The translations under genes and the position numbers were made by a program. A stretch of DNA of 64,000 nt from Streptomyces genisteinicus (lineage in GTDB: Bacteria > Actinomycetota > Actinomycetes > Streptomycetales > Streptomycetaceae). How positions within the stretch are numbered: position 1 is the stretch's first letter; each line of letters begins with the position of its first letter. The DNA lies in NCBI RefSeq assembly GCF_014489615.1, contig NZ_CP060825.1, positions 1,171,001 through 1,235,000 of the forward strand. The letters run 5' to 3'. This document shows, piece by piece, positions 30,540 through 39,840 of this stretch. Below the pieces are notes generated by a model, which was not told where the DNA came from, searched no databases, and saw nothing but the letters and a program-made list of their open reading frames with translations.

Positions 30540-31658
30540 CTAGAGGAGGTGGGCCGGAGTGCCGACGGGCAGGATAAATCGGAACTCGGCGCCGCCGCCG
30601 GGTCCCCGGCCGACGGTGATCGTCCCGCCGTGCGCCTCGACGATGCCCTTGACGATGTACAGGCCCAGACCGGTGCCACCGCGCTTGCTCCCCCGCCAGA
30701 AGCGGGTGAAGACGCGGCCCATCGACTCCTCGGGGATGCCGGGGCCCTGGTCGCTCACGGTGACAGCCGTGCCCTTCTCGTCGTCGTCCGCCGATGCCGG
30801 CGCCACCTCGATGGTGACGGTTCCCTCGCCGTGCCGCACCGCATTTTCGAGCAGGTTGCCGAGGACCTGGTCGACCTTGTCGGGGTCGGCCCACAGATCC
30901 GGCAGCCCGGGACGGATGCGGACCGCGAACCGGTCGGGCGCCTTTCCGCCGGCGATGTGCGCCTGGACGTGGCGCGCGACGGCCGCGGGCATGTCCACCC
31001 GCTGGCGGCGCACCTCCAGGCGGCCCGAGTCGATGCGGGAGATGTCGAGGAGCTCCGCGATGAGCCGGGAGATGCGGCCGGCGTCCGCGTCGACGGTCTC
31101 CAGCATCAGCCGCTTCTGGTCGTCGGTGAACCGCTCCCACTTGGCGAGCAGGGTCGCCGTGAAGCCCTTGACCGAGGTGAGCGGGGAACGCAGCTCGTGG
31201 GCGACGGTCGCGATCAGCTCCGCGTGGCTGCGCTCGGTACGGCGGCGTGCCTCGGTGCCGCGCAGGCTGACCACGAGCCGGCGCACGGGCCCGGTGGGGA
31301 CGTCCCGGACGTAGCGCGCCGAGACGAGGACCTCCCGGCCGCCGGGAAGCAGCAGGTTGCGCTCGGGCTGGCCCGTGCGGATGGCGAGGCCGCCGTAGGG
31401 ATCGGTCATGGTCCACCAGCGGCGGCCCTTGAGGTCCTCCAGCGGCAGGGCGTGTTCCAGGGGCGCGCCGATGGCGTCGGCCCGGGCGACGGCGGTGATG
31501 CGGGCCGCGGCCTCGTTGAAGCAGACGACCCGTCCGCTCTCGTCGGCGACGACCAGCCCGTCGGGGAGGTCGTCGGGGTGGAGCGCGGACGCGCCGACGG
31601 CGCCGGCGGGGCGCGGTCCGGCGTCCGGCCGGCCGTGCCTGCTGATCCCCACGGTCAT
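30540..31658 (-). CDS. Soluble PAS-domain sensor histidine kinase
   Basis: A 372-residue kinase without membrane segments. An N-terminal PAS-like domain (about residues 27-125, with GLVVADESGRVVCFNEAAARI), HisKA with the phosphorylated His in VAHELRSPLTS (about residues 152-162), and HATPase_c with N box GNLLENAVRHG, G1 DQGPGIP and G2 GTGLGLYIVKG. No response-regulator gene is adjacent, so it is an orphan kinase here. The ATG at 31658 has no clear ribosome-binding site. It lies beyond the methyltransferase gene in the same direction. Confidence 0.93.
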   Translation of the reverse strand: MTVGISRHGRPDAGPRPAGAVGASALHPDDLPDGLVVADESGRVVCFNEAAARITAVARADAIGAPLEHALPLEDLKGRRWWTMTDPYGGLAIRTGQPERNLLLPGGREVLVSARYVRDVPTGPVRRLVVSLRGTEARRRTERSHAELIATVAHELRSPLTSVKGFTATLLAKWERFTDDQKRLMLETVDADAGRISRLIAELLDISRIDSGRLEVRRQRVDMPAAVARHVQAHIAGGKAPDRFAVRIRPGLPDLWADPDKVDQVLGNLLENAVRHGEGTVTIEVAPASADDDEKGTAVTVSDQGPGIPEESMGRVFTRFWRGSKRGGTGLGLYIVKGIVEAHGGTITVGRGPGGGAEFRFILPVGTPAHLL

Positions 31659-31793
31659 GCCCCGTATCCCACCTCTCGGCTGCCGAGTGGGCCCGAGTCC
31701 GTCACCCTACTAGCTGAAAGTGACGCGGCGGACCCCCTGAGCGAGTGGTCCCGGCCCGGTCCGGCCCACGCCCCGGTCCGGCCGTGCGAGCCG

Positions 31794-32621
<828 letters not shown>

Positions 32622-32754
32622 GTGCGCCTTGGGCTCTCTCACTGGTCGGGCTGGTCGGGCGGTGGCTGTCCGGGGGCGGCTGGGCGTGGCGCCCGGCCGG
32701 TGGGGGCGTCCGGACGGGGTGGCTGTCCGGGGCGTCCGTCCGGGACCAAACGCG

Positions 32755-32787
32755 CCGGACCCGCAGGCGGGCGGCCTGCGGGTCCGG
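32755..32787 (-). terminator. Terminator of infC-rpmI-rplT
   Basis: A perfect 14-bp stem CCGGACCCGCAGGC / GCCTGCGGGTCCGG with a 5-base loop, 17 bases after the rplT stop. Confidence 0.7.
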
Positions 32788-32803
32788 TCGGCTCGATGAG
32801 GCG

Positions 32804-33187
32804 TCAGGCGGCCTTGGGGGCGTTGACGTCGCTCGGGAGCGCCTTCTGGGCGACCTCGACGAGAGCCGCGAACGCGTTGGCGTCGTTGACCGCGAGCTCG
32901 GCGAGGATCTTGCGGTCCACCTCGATGTTGGCGGCCTTCAGACCCTGGATGAAGCGGTTGTAGGTGATGCCGTTGGCGCGGGCAGCGGCGTTGATGCGCT
33001 GGATCCACAGCTGACGGAAGTCGCCCTTGCGCTTCTTGCGGTCGTTGTAGTTGTAGACCAGGGAGTGGGTGACCTGCTCCTTGGCCTTGCGGTACAGGCG
33101 CGAACGCTGACCGCGGTAGCCGCTGGCCTGCTCGAGGATCGCCCGGCGCTTCTTGTGGGCGTTGACTGCCCGCTTGACGCGTGCCAC
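32804..33187 (-). CDS. rplT: 50S ribosomal protein L20
   Basis: A 127-residue L20, needed for early 50S assembly. The N-terminal basic extension [20 protein letters not shown] and the conserved [19 protein letters not shown] are present. The start is GTG at 33187 with AAGGAG at 7 bases. Last gene of the IF3-L35-L20 operon. L20 is the autogenous regulator of this operon in E. coli and Bacillus. Confidence 0.98.
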   Translation of the reverse strand: MARVKRAVNAHKKRRAILEQASGYRGQRSRLYRKAKEQVTHSLVYNYNDRKKRKGDFRQLWIQRINAAARANGITYNRFIQGLKAANIEVDRKILAELAVNDANAFAALVEVAQKALPSDVNAPKAA

Positions 33188-33288
33188 GTGTTAACTCCTT
33201 GTAGCGGGGCCGTGGTCGGTGATCACACGGCCCGGAAACGAATAGGTCCCGGTCTCGGCGTCCCGTCCCCGTGCGGGGACGGAGGACG

Positions 33289-33483
33289 TCACTTGCCGAG
33301 AAGCTTCTTGATCTTCGCGGCGTCGCCCGGGGCCATCTCGGCGTTGCCGGTGAGGCGGCGCGTCAGACGGGACGACTTGTGCTCGAGCAGGTGGCGCTTG
33401 CCGGCGCGCTCGCGGAGCACCTTGCCGGAGCCGGTGATCTTGAAGCGCTTCTTGGCACCGCTGTGCGTCTTGTTCTTCGGCAT
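33289..33483 (-). CDS. rpmI: 50S ribosomal protein L35
   Basis: A 64-residue basic protein with the complete L35 sequence, [20 protein letters not shown] at the N-terminus. GAGGAG lies 11 bases upstream of the ATG, a slightly long spacing. It lies between infC (118-base gap) and rplT (101-base gap). Confidence 0.98.
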   Translation of the reverse strand: MPKNKTHSGAKKRFKITGSGKVLRERAGKRHLLEHKSSRLTRRLTGNAEMAPGDAAKIKKLLGK

Positions 33484-33601
33484 CGCGCCGTTATCTCCTC
33501 ATCAGTGGCGCTCCCCCGGTGCGAACACCGGACAGCGGGAGCGTCAGATCGTGGTTGGGGTTCCGGGCCCGACCGGGGCCGCCGCGGGGCGGCCCCTCGG
33601 G

Positions 33602-34243
33602 TCACGCCTCGGAGGGTGTGTCGGCCGGGGCGTCGGACTCGGCCGGAGCCTCGGGGCCCTGGTCCGCCGAGCCCTGGCGCTCGGCCTTGCGTGCGGCCTG
33701 GGCCTCACGCGCCTCGGCCATGGCCTCGGTCTTCTTCTTGTGCGGGCCGAGAACCATGATCATGTTCCGGCCGTCCTGCTTCGGGTTCGACTCGATGAAG
33801 CCGAGGTCCTCGACGTCGGCCGCGAGACGCTGCAGCAGACGGAAGCCGAGTTCGGGGCGGGACTGCTCACGACCACGGAACATGATCGTGATCTTGACCT
33901 TGTCGCCCTGCTTGAGGAACCGGACGACGTGACCCTTCTTGGTGTCGTAGTCGTGCGGATCGATCTTCGGCCGGAGCTTCATTTCCTTGATGACCGTGTG
34001 CGCCTGGTTCTTGCGCGCCTCACGGGCCTTCATGGCCGACTCGTACTTGAACTTCCCGTAGTCCATGAGCTTGCACACGGGCGGGCGGGCGTTCGCCGCG
34101 ACCTCGACCAGGTCGAGGTCGTACTCCTGCGCAAGCTCCAGGGCCTTGGCAAGCGGAACAATCCCGACCTGCTCGCCGCTGGGACCGACAAGTCGCACCT
34201 CGGGAACGCGAATCCGGTCGTTGATGCGGGGCTCGGCGCTGAT
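33602..34243 (-). CDS. infC: Translation initiation factor IF-3, probable ATC start
   Basis: A 213-residue IF-3 that binds 30S and checks the initiator codon. The N-domain begins [19 protein letters not shown] and the C-domain includes [20 protein letters not shown]. The last 25 residues are an acidic Ala/Pro tail. There is no ATG at the family start. An AGGAGG lies 4 bases before an ATC (34243-34241) that encodes residue 1. The only upstream in-frame alternative, GTG 34267, would translate the Shine-Dalgarno sequence itself and include a TTA codon. AUU/AUC starts are the known autoregulatory feature of infC in E. coli and others. Confidence 0.93.
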   Translation of the reverse strand: MSAEPRINDRIRVPEVRLVGPSGEQVGIVPLAKALELAQEYDLDLVEVAANARPPVCKLMDYGKFKYESAMKAREARKNQAHTVIKEMKLRPKIDPHDYDTKKGHVVRFLKQGDKVKITIMFRGREQSRPELGFRLLQRLAADVEDLGFIESNPKQDGRNMIMVLGPHKKKTEAMAEAREAQAARKAERQGSADQGPEAPAESDAPADTPSEA

Positions 34244-34327
34244 GGATCCTCCTAAGTAGCACCACACGACAGCCTGGCAGACAGCCGCGTAACGTCTGTT
34301 TCGTCAGACCAACCGCGCCGGAACATG

Positions 34328-34377
34328 AAAAATGCCCCGGACGGGACACAGGCGGATGCTCCTCGATTACCGGAGCA
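34328..34377 (-). promoter_or_regulatory. Candidate attenuator in the infC leader
   Basis: On the minus strand TGCTCCGG (34377-34370) can pair with CCGGGGCA (34340-34333), eight pairs with one G-T, directly followed by TTTTT (34332-34328). The same TGCTCC can instead pair with GGAGCA (34362-34357) to form a local hairpin. The two structures exclude each other. A U-tract is rare in this genome. Confidence 0.45.
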
Positions 34378-34542
34378 CCGCCGCGACACGTCGCGGGGCG
34401 CACATCGGGCGACTTCCATCGTCCGTACGGAACGATGGGCGCCGCCTGACCGGTGACCCGCCGCCCGGAGGGCGGCCAGGTGGGAGATCGGAGCCTCCAC
34501 TTGTGGGCCGGACACAGAGATGTCCAGCCGGTCGTCACACAA

Positions 34543-34573
34543 GGTTAGCAGCTCCCCGGGGATGCGGCTAACC
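34543..34573. promoter_or_regulatory. Inverted repeat in the infC / DUF1844 divergent promoter region
   Basis: GGTTAGC (34543-34549) and GCTAACC (34567-34573) flank a CCCCGGGG core. The minus-strand copy contains TAACCT, a possible -10 for the infC operon, giving a leader of about 300 bases. A protein bound here could affect both genes. Confidence 0.4.
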
Positions 34574-34619
34574 GGCGGCCGCGGCGGGGCCGCCGCGGCC
34601 GGGGCATATCGTGTGCGTC

Positions 34620-34997
34620 ATGAGTGACGCGACCTCCCCCCATGAATCCACCGGAACCCCGGGACCCGACTTCGACGCCATGACGCGTGACATCGCCGAG
34701 GTCCCGGCCGTCGAGGTGATCGTCACGGTCGCGGTCAATCTGATGAGCGCCGCCGCCGTCAAGCTCGGGCTGACCGAGGACGCGGAGGACCACAAGGACC
34801 TCGACGAGGCCCGCAAGCTGGTCCACGCGCTGGCCGGGCTGCTCGACGCCGGCGCCACCGAGATCAGCTCGTTCCACGCGGCGCCGCTGCGGGACGGGCT
34901 CAAGTCCCTCCAGCTCGCGTTCCGCGAGGCGTCGATCGTCCCGGACGAGCCCGGCCAGGGCCCCGGCGAGAAGTACACCGGTCCGGTCTACGGCTGA
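34620..34997 (+). CDS. DUF1844 domain protein
   Basis: A 125-residue small protein with the DUF1844 core (VPAVEVIVTVAVNLMSAAAVKLGL, cited by positions 28-51, then LDEARKLVHALAGLLDA). A flexible N-terminal tail of about 25 residues precedes it. The function is unknown, but it is conserved beside infC in actinobacteria as I recall. The ATG at 34620 is the natural family start and lacks a strong ribosome-binding site. Confidence 0.9.
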   Translation: MSDATSPHESTGTPGPDFDAMTRDIAEVPAVEVIVTVAVNLMSAAAVKLGLTEDAEDHKDLDEARKLVHALAGLLDAGATEISSFHAAPLRDGLKSLQLAFREASIVPDEPGQGPGEKYTGPVYG

Positions 34998-35010
34998 CGA
35001 CCGGACGCGT

Positions 35011-35047
35011 CGCGGGGTCCGCACCCTCCGGGGGTGCGGACCCCGCG
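35011..35047. terminator. Bidirectional terminator
   Basis: A perfect 16-bp stem CGCGGGGTCCGCACCC / GGGTGCGGACCCCGCG with a 5-base loop between convergent stops at 34997 and 35112. Confidence 0.7.
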
Positions 35048-35111
35048 TGCGTGCGTTGAGGTCAGGACGCCGGGCGTCCGGTGCGGTCGGGACCCGGCGC
35101 GTCCGGTGCGG

Positions 35112-35876
35112 TCAGGACGCCGTGTCCGGCGCCGTGCCCCGGTGGTCCCGCACGTACAAGGGCTCGCCCGGAGCGGCGGCCTCGGCAGGCAGCAGTGCCA
35201 GGTCGAGTCCCCGCACCAGGCGGGCCCTCAGCACGTCGTGGGCGGCCAGCGCCTCGGCGACCCGGCGGCCCGCCTCCGCGGGCGGCGCGTCCGGCGCCAG
35301 CACCAGGGCCAGCGTGCCGTCGGTCGCCCGGCCGGGCACGAGGTGGGCCCGCAGCACGGCCGGTTCGGCGGCCAGCGTGCTGCGCAGCGCCTCGGTGACG
35401 GCCGGGTCGGCGAGCGGGTCGGTGCTGGTGCGTCCCTCCGCGAGGGCCAGCAGCGCAGGACCGCTGAGCTGGTACGGGACGGGGCCGGCGAGGTCCAGCA
35501 CGACGGTGTCGGCCTTCTCGTGGGCGGCGGCCTGGAGCGCCTGGTGCAGCGGCACGGCGACGGGGCGGGCCTCGGGGTCCCAGCGGGCGAGGGAGGCGGT
35601 CGAGCTGAAGACCGGCAGCGCCCGGCGGCCGCCGGCGGTGAGGGTGGGAACGGCCATGTCGCTGGTCTTCTCGCGGCGCAGCCCGTTGCCGTCCGTCTCG
35701 ACCTCGCCGAGGACGGCGACGACGGGGACGAGGAGACGCGCGCCCTTGAGCGCGGTGAGGACGGCCGGCTCGGCAGCGCCGTCGGCCGCCCAGTCGGCGA
35801 GCGCCGCCTCCAGGGCGGGGTCGGCGGTGCCGTCGTCGTCGGAGAAACCGGGGTCAGGGATGTTCTTGAGCGCCAC
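35112..35876 (-). CDS. SseB-family protein
   Basis: A 254-residue cytosolic protein with the SseB N-terminal-like domain. LKGARLLVPVVAVLGEVE (about residues 43-60), DMAVPTLTAGGRRALPVFSS (residues 73-92) and AVPLHQALQAAAHEKADTVVLDL (by position 107-129) are its conserved strands and helices. The C-terminal half resembles a second SseB copy of lower similarity. The molecular role is unclear. GTG start at 35876. It converges on the DUF1844 gene. Confidence 0.85.
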   Translation of the reverse strand: MALKNIPDPGFSDDDGTADPALEAALADWAADGAAEPAVLTALKGARLLVPVVAVLGEVETDGNGLRREKTSDMAVPTLTAGGRRALPVFSSTASLARWDPEARPVAVPLHQALQAAAHEKADTVVLDLAGPVPYQLSGPALLALAEGRTSTDPLADPAVTEALRSTLAAEPAVLRAHLVPGRATDGTLALVLAPDAPPAEAGRRVAEALAAHDVLRARLVRGLDLALLPAEAAAPGEPLYVRDHRGTAPDTAS

Positions 35877-36259
35877 GGGTCGAGCGTAGCCCGCTCCGCG
35901 ACGCCTTCCCGCGCGGGGCCGGGCGGTCCGGACGGGCCGGCCGGGACGGGCCGGCCCGTCGGGGTGGGGCTCGCCCCTCGGGGCGGGAGCGGGTGGCGTC
36001 CGGCTTTCGCGGGCTCGCCCTCGGGGCGGGAGCGGGTGCGTCCGGCCTTCGCGGGGTCGCGCGGAGGGGTGGGTGCGGCAGACGCGGGCCGCGGAGGCGG
36101 CCGCCCGGGACGGGCTCAGTGCTGCGGGCTCAGTGCTGCGGGCGCGGGTGCGGGTGCGTCGGCAGGGCCACGGGAGCGGGCTCGGTCACCGGGCGCGGCA
36201 CGCGCGCGGTGGGTGCGGTCCGTGCCGGCGGCGCGTGCGGGTGAGGGGGGCGTGGCGGC
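35877..36259. repeat. GC-rich intergenic region with degenerate repeats
   Basis: 383 bases without a supported gene. It contains two adjacent near-identical copies of about 43 bases (35969-36012 and 36013-36054, both beginning GCTCGCCC and ending TTCGCGG), and a 14-base direct repeat of CAGTGCTGCGGGCT-type near 36118-36145. It looks like slippage-prone spacer sequence. Confidence 0.6.
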
Positions 36260-37474
36260 TCAGGCGTAGGTGCCGTGGTCGCCCCGGTCGCGCGCGGAGC
36301 GGGAGGTGCGGCCGCCGCGCCAGAGGACGACGGCCGCGGCGAGGGTCAGGATGCCGAGGCCGCCGGCGGCCGGGGCGAGCAGTGCGGACGCGTCGTCGCC
36401 GCCGCCCTCGGGGTCCGGGCCGTTGCCGAAGTACCGCTTGTCCCAGCCCGCCGCGGCCGCCGCCAGGTCGGCGGGGCGCAGCGACCGGCCGGCGGCGATG
36501 GCCGCGGCCGGGTCCACGAAGCCGTAGCCGTACGAGTCGTCGCGGCCGCCCTCGGGCGCGTCGCGGGCCGTGTCCCGCAGCAGCTTCTTGATCTGGGCGG
36601 GGGTCAGACCCGGGTGCGCGGACCGCACCAGGGCGACGGCGCCCGACACGAACGCGGCGGCGGCGCTGGTGCCCCAGCCCTGGTAGTACTTCCGGTCCGG
36701 GTCGGCGATCACCACGTCGTCCCCGGGGGCGCTGACCGTGGCGTACCAGCGGCGGGTGGAGAAGGACGCGTGGGTGCCAAAGCGGTCGACCGCCGTCACG
36801 GCGATCACCCCGGGGTAGGCGGCCGGGTACGAGACCCGGTCGCCCTTCTCGCCGCCGTTGCCCGCCGAGGCGACGACGACGGAGCCCTTGGCGAGGGCGT
36901 ACTGGACGGCGGCGTCCTCGCCCGGCTCGGGATGGGCGGACTCGCTGTCGTCGCCGAGCGAGAGGTTGATGACGTCGGCGCCCTGGTCGGCCGCCCAGCG
37001 GATGCCCTCGGCGAGTGCGGTGCCGCGCGACTTGCGGGCACGGTCCCGCGCCTTGTCCTTGCCCTCCAGGATCACCCGCACCGGAAGGATCTTCGCCTCC
37101 GGGGCGATGCCCAGGACACCGGACTCCCGGCCCGGTCCGTGGCCGTGCGCGGCGATGATGCCGGCCATGGCGGTGCCGTGGCGCGCCCAGTGCTCGTCGC
37201 CGCGCCCGGCGCCGAAACCGATGAGGTCCCTGCCCGGCAGCACGGACCCGGCGAGGTCGGGGTGCTGGTCGTCGACGCCGGTGTCGAGCACGGCGACGGT
37301 GATGCCCCGACCCTTGGTCGTCTGCCACGCCTCCTCGGTGTGCATGGCCTCCAGGCCCCACTGCTGGGCGCGTATGGCGTCCGCGTGGGCGGGCGTGGCA
37401 GCGGGCAGGACGGCGAAGGCGGTGGCGGCGACGACGGCGGTGAGGCGGTCGCGGCGCGGGAGCAGGCGTCTCAT
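36260..37474 (-). CDS. Mycosin-type membrane-anchored subtilisin-like protease
   Basis: A 404-residue S8 protease. Signal peptide about residues 1-32 (ATPAHA|DA), catalytic Asp64 in AVLDTGVDD, His99 in ARHGTAMAG, oxyanion Asn206 in ASAGNGG and Ser270 in GWGTSAAAA, then a C-terminal membrane helix at about 366-386 and a basic tail. This is the MycP architecture of type VII secretion proteases, acting outside the membrane. No EccC, EccD or WXG100 gene is visible here. Its ATG overlaps the stop of the upstream Pro-rich gene (ATGA), so the two proteins are likely functional partners. Confidence 0.93.
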   Translation of the reverse strand: MRRLLPRRDRLTAVVAATAFAVLPAATPAHADAIRAQQWGLEAMHTEEAWQTTKGRGITVAVLDTGVDDQHPDLAGSVLPGRDLIGFGAGRGDEHWARHGTAMAGIIAAHGHGPGRESGVLGIAPEAKILPVRVILEGKDKARDRARKSRGTALAEGIRWAADQGADVINLSLGDDSESAHPEPGEDAAVQYALAKGSVVVASAGNGGEKGDRVSYPAAYPGVIAVTAVDRFGTHASFSTRRWYATVSAPGDDVVIADPDRKYYQGWGTSAAAAFVSGAVALVRSAHPGLTPAQIKKLLRDTARDAPEGGRDDSYGYGFVDPAAAIAAGRSLRPADLAAAAAGWDKRYFGNGPDPEGGGDDASALLAPAAGGLGILTLAAAVVLWRGGRTSRSARDRGDHGTYA

Positions 37475-39639
37475 TCCGGCTTCTCCGTGGCCCGGGCGGC
37501 GGAGGCGCGCAGCCCTCGTTCGACGAGTCCGGCGATGCCTTCGGCGTCGTGGCCGAGCCCTGCCTGGGCGGCGGCGGTGGTGACGCCGTCCGCTGTGGCG
37601 TCGCTCGCCGGCTGCGGTTCGCGGACCTCGCGGCCGTCGGCGAACCCGGAGACGGCGAAGACGACGAGGGGCGCCTCGGTCAGCACGTCGACGGTCCAGC
37701 TGGCCCGCTGCCGGTCGCCGAAGCCGGCGGCGACGGTGCCCTCGGCGGGGAGGGTGCGGGGCATCAGGTCCCGGCGGTCGCCGAGCCCTTCGGTGGTGAA
37801 CCGGTTGTGGAGGGCGAGCATGCCGTCCCGTTCGGCCTCCGTGAAGACCATCCCGACGGTGGTGACGCTGCTGGCGGTGGCGTCGGTGTAGGTAGCCCTG
37901 ACGACCCGGACGCAGCCGACCTGGTCCATGGTCCTGGCGAGCAGGGGGTCCAGGGCGCTCACGCAGTCGGTGTCGGGGGCCACGGCGACGCGGCTCCAGA
38001 CCCGGTCGGCGCCGCCCGGTCCTGCGTCGTCGCCGCGCAGGGTGCGGGGGAAGAGGGTGTCCACCGGGAGGCTGTGCCAGAGGGTGCGTACCTCGGCGTC
38101 GCGCGCACGCTCGTCGTCGGCGGCACCGGAGTCCCCGGTCAGCCAGGTACCGGCGGCGGCGCCGCCGATCAGGCCGACACCGAGGACGACACAGGCGACG
38201 GCGCCGAGGGTGCGCACCGGCCGGCGGGGCCTGACGGGGCGCAGCCGGGTGGTCATCTCGGCGGGGGTCTCGGGCGGCGCCCACGCGTGGAGGGGCGCCC
38301 GGGGCGCGTCCGGGCGGGGCGTCATGTCGACCGACCCGACGGGCCTGCGCCGCGGCACCGGCGGGACCGACCCGGCGGCGGGCCTCCCCGAGGCGGGCGG
38401 GGTGGCCGGGCGCTCCGGGCCCGGGGCCCGCGGAGCGGGCGGGGTGGGGCGCAGGCGTGTGGTGGTCTCGGTCTCGGGAACGGCCCCGGGGGCGGAGCCC
38501 GCCGCCGCGGCGGGAGGAGCGCTCCGGCCCGGGGGCCGCCGACCGACGGGCGCCGCGGCACCCGCCCGCGGCGGTGCGGCGGGCGCGGGCGGCGCGGGGG
38601 CGGTGGGCGCAGGCGGCGCCGGGTCCGCGGGGGCGGTGGGCGGCGCGGAGGACGCGGGTGCGGCGGCGGGCGCCGTACGTGGGGGCGAGGACGCGGGAGG
38701 CACGGGCACGGGCGGGGCGGAAGCAGGGGGCGCGGGCGACGCTTGGGGCGCGGACCGCACAGGGCTCGCGGGGGCGGTACGCGGCGTGGAGGGCGCGGGC
38801 ACGGACGGTGCGGGCACGGAGGACGCGGGCGGCGCCGCGGGAGCGGGCGGAACGGGGGCGTTCACGGGCGGGGAGTCGGGACGGCGGGGTGCGGGAGCGG
38901 ACGGACCGGGCCGCGCTCCGGGTGACGGCGCGGGCACCCGGGCGGGAGCCGGTGCGGCGGACGCGGCCCCCGGGGACGGAGGGGAAGCGGGGCGCGCGGA
39001 CGGCGTGTGCGCCGGGGCGGGCGTACCGGCCCGCGGCACCGGCGGTGCGGCGGGCGTCGAGGCGGTCGGGGACGCCGACGGCCGGGCGGTCGGCCCCCCG
39101 GGCGGGGAGGACGGAGCCGCGGGGGCGTCGGCGCTCTGCTGCGGGGCGGGCGCGTTCGTGTCGCCGGCCGCCGGCGCCTGCGGCCCTCCGGCGGGAGCGG
39201 TCGGAGCCTGAGCGGACGCCGGGGCGGAACCGGACGGGCCGGCGGCGGAGGAGGGGGCGTCCGCACCCCTGCGAGGCGCCGGGGGCGTGGCGGTTGCGGG
39301 GGCACGCGTCGCCCCGGGAACTGTGGCCGCCGCGCGCCGCTGCGCGACGGGCGCGGGCCGGGCCGGCGGGGTGGCGTCGGCCGGGCCGGGACCGGGGGCA
39401 CTGGGCGCCGGGACCGGTGCCGGGGCGGCCGGCTGTACGGGGACGCGCGGCGGTGCGGTGCGGGACGGGGCCGCGCCGGCCGGGGGTGCCGGCGTGGACG
39501 GACCGGTGGGGTCCTGGGACGCCGGTGCGGTGTCGGACTCCGCGGGCGGGGCGGGCGGCTCGGTGGGGAGCAGCATGTCGGAGATACGGGAACGGGGCGG
39601 GGGCTGCTCGCCCGAAGGGCGCTGCGCCTCCGTGCCCAT
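37471..39639 (-). CDS. Pro/Ala-rich single-pass membrane protein upstream of mycosin
   Basis: A 722-residue protein in three parts: about 475 residues of Pro/Ala/Ser/Gly/Thr-rich disordered sequence, one membrane helix (about 477-500, LGAVACVVLGVGLIGGAAAG), and a 220-residue folded extracytoplasmic domain with two Cys (VAPDTDCVSA and DQVGCVRVV) that could form a disulfide. The orientation is N-in/C-out by charge. The family is not recognised. Codon bias and frame are consistent through the low-complexity part, so it is one real gene. It is translationally coupled to the mycosin. Confidence 0.82.
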   Translation of the reverse strand: MGTEAQRPSGEQPPPRSRISDMLLPTEPPAPPAESDTAPASQDPTGPSTPAPPAGAAPSRTAPPRVPVQPAAPAPVPAPSAPGPGPADATPPARPAPVAQRRAAATVPGATRAPATATPPAPRRGADAPSSAAGPSGSAPASAQAPTAPAGGPQAPAAGDTNAPAPQQSADAPAAPSSPPGGPTARPSASPTASTPAAPPVPRAGTPAPAHTPSARPASPPSPGAASAAPAPARVPAPSPGARPGPSAPAPRRPDSPPVNAPVPPAPAAPPASSVPAPSVPAPSTPRTAPASPVRSAPQASPAPPASAPPVPVPPASSPPRTAPAAAPASSAPPTAPADPAPPAPTAPAPPAPAAPPRAGAAAPVGRRPPGRSAPPAAAAGSAPGAVPETETTTRLRPTPPAPRAPGPERPATPPASGRPAAGSVPPVPRRRPVGSVDMTPRPDAPRAPLHAWAPPETPAEMTTRLRPVRPRRPVRTLGAVACVVLGVGLIGGAAAGTWLTGDSGAADDERARDAEVRTLWHSLPVDTLFPRTLRGDDAGPGGADRVWSRVAVAPDTDCVSALDPLLARTMDQVGCVRVVRATYTDATASSVTTVGMVFTEAERDGMLALHNRFTTEGLGDRRDLMPRTLPAEGTVAAGFGDRQRASWTVDVLTEAPLVVFAVSGFADGREVREPQPASDATADGVTTAAAQAGLGHDAEGIAGLVERGLRASAARATEKPE

Positions 39640-39840
39640 CGTGCCCCCCGTAACTGTGTCCGCGCACCGCGCACCACCGGTCGCCGCGCGGATCACTGCG
39701 CGGAGCAGGTCCGTTCGCCGGCTCGTGCGGGTCACTCTAACGGGCTGCGCCGAGCCGGTCGGGCACACGGGAGCCGGTCCGTGGGGATCTGCCCAGAACA
39801 TCCACTACCCCGGGGTAATTAGGTCTGGCAAGCTCGGGCC

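Noticed and set aside
34241..34267. GTG 34267 as the infC start
   Set aside because: It would make the AGGAGG Shine-Dalgarno part of the coding sequence and add a TTA codon to an essential gene.
36260..39639. A type VII secretion locus
   Set aside because: Only a mycosin-like protease is present; no EccB, EccC, EccD or WXG100 gene was seen nearby.
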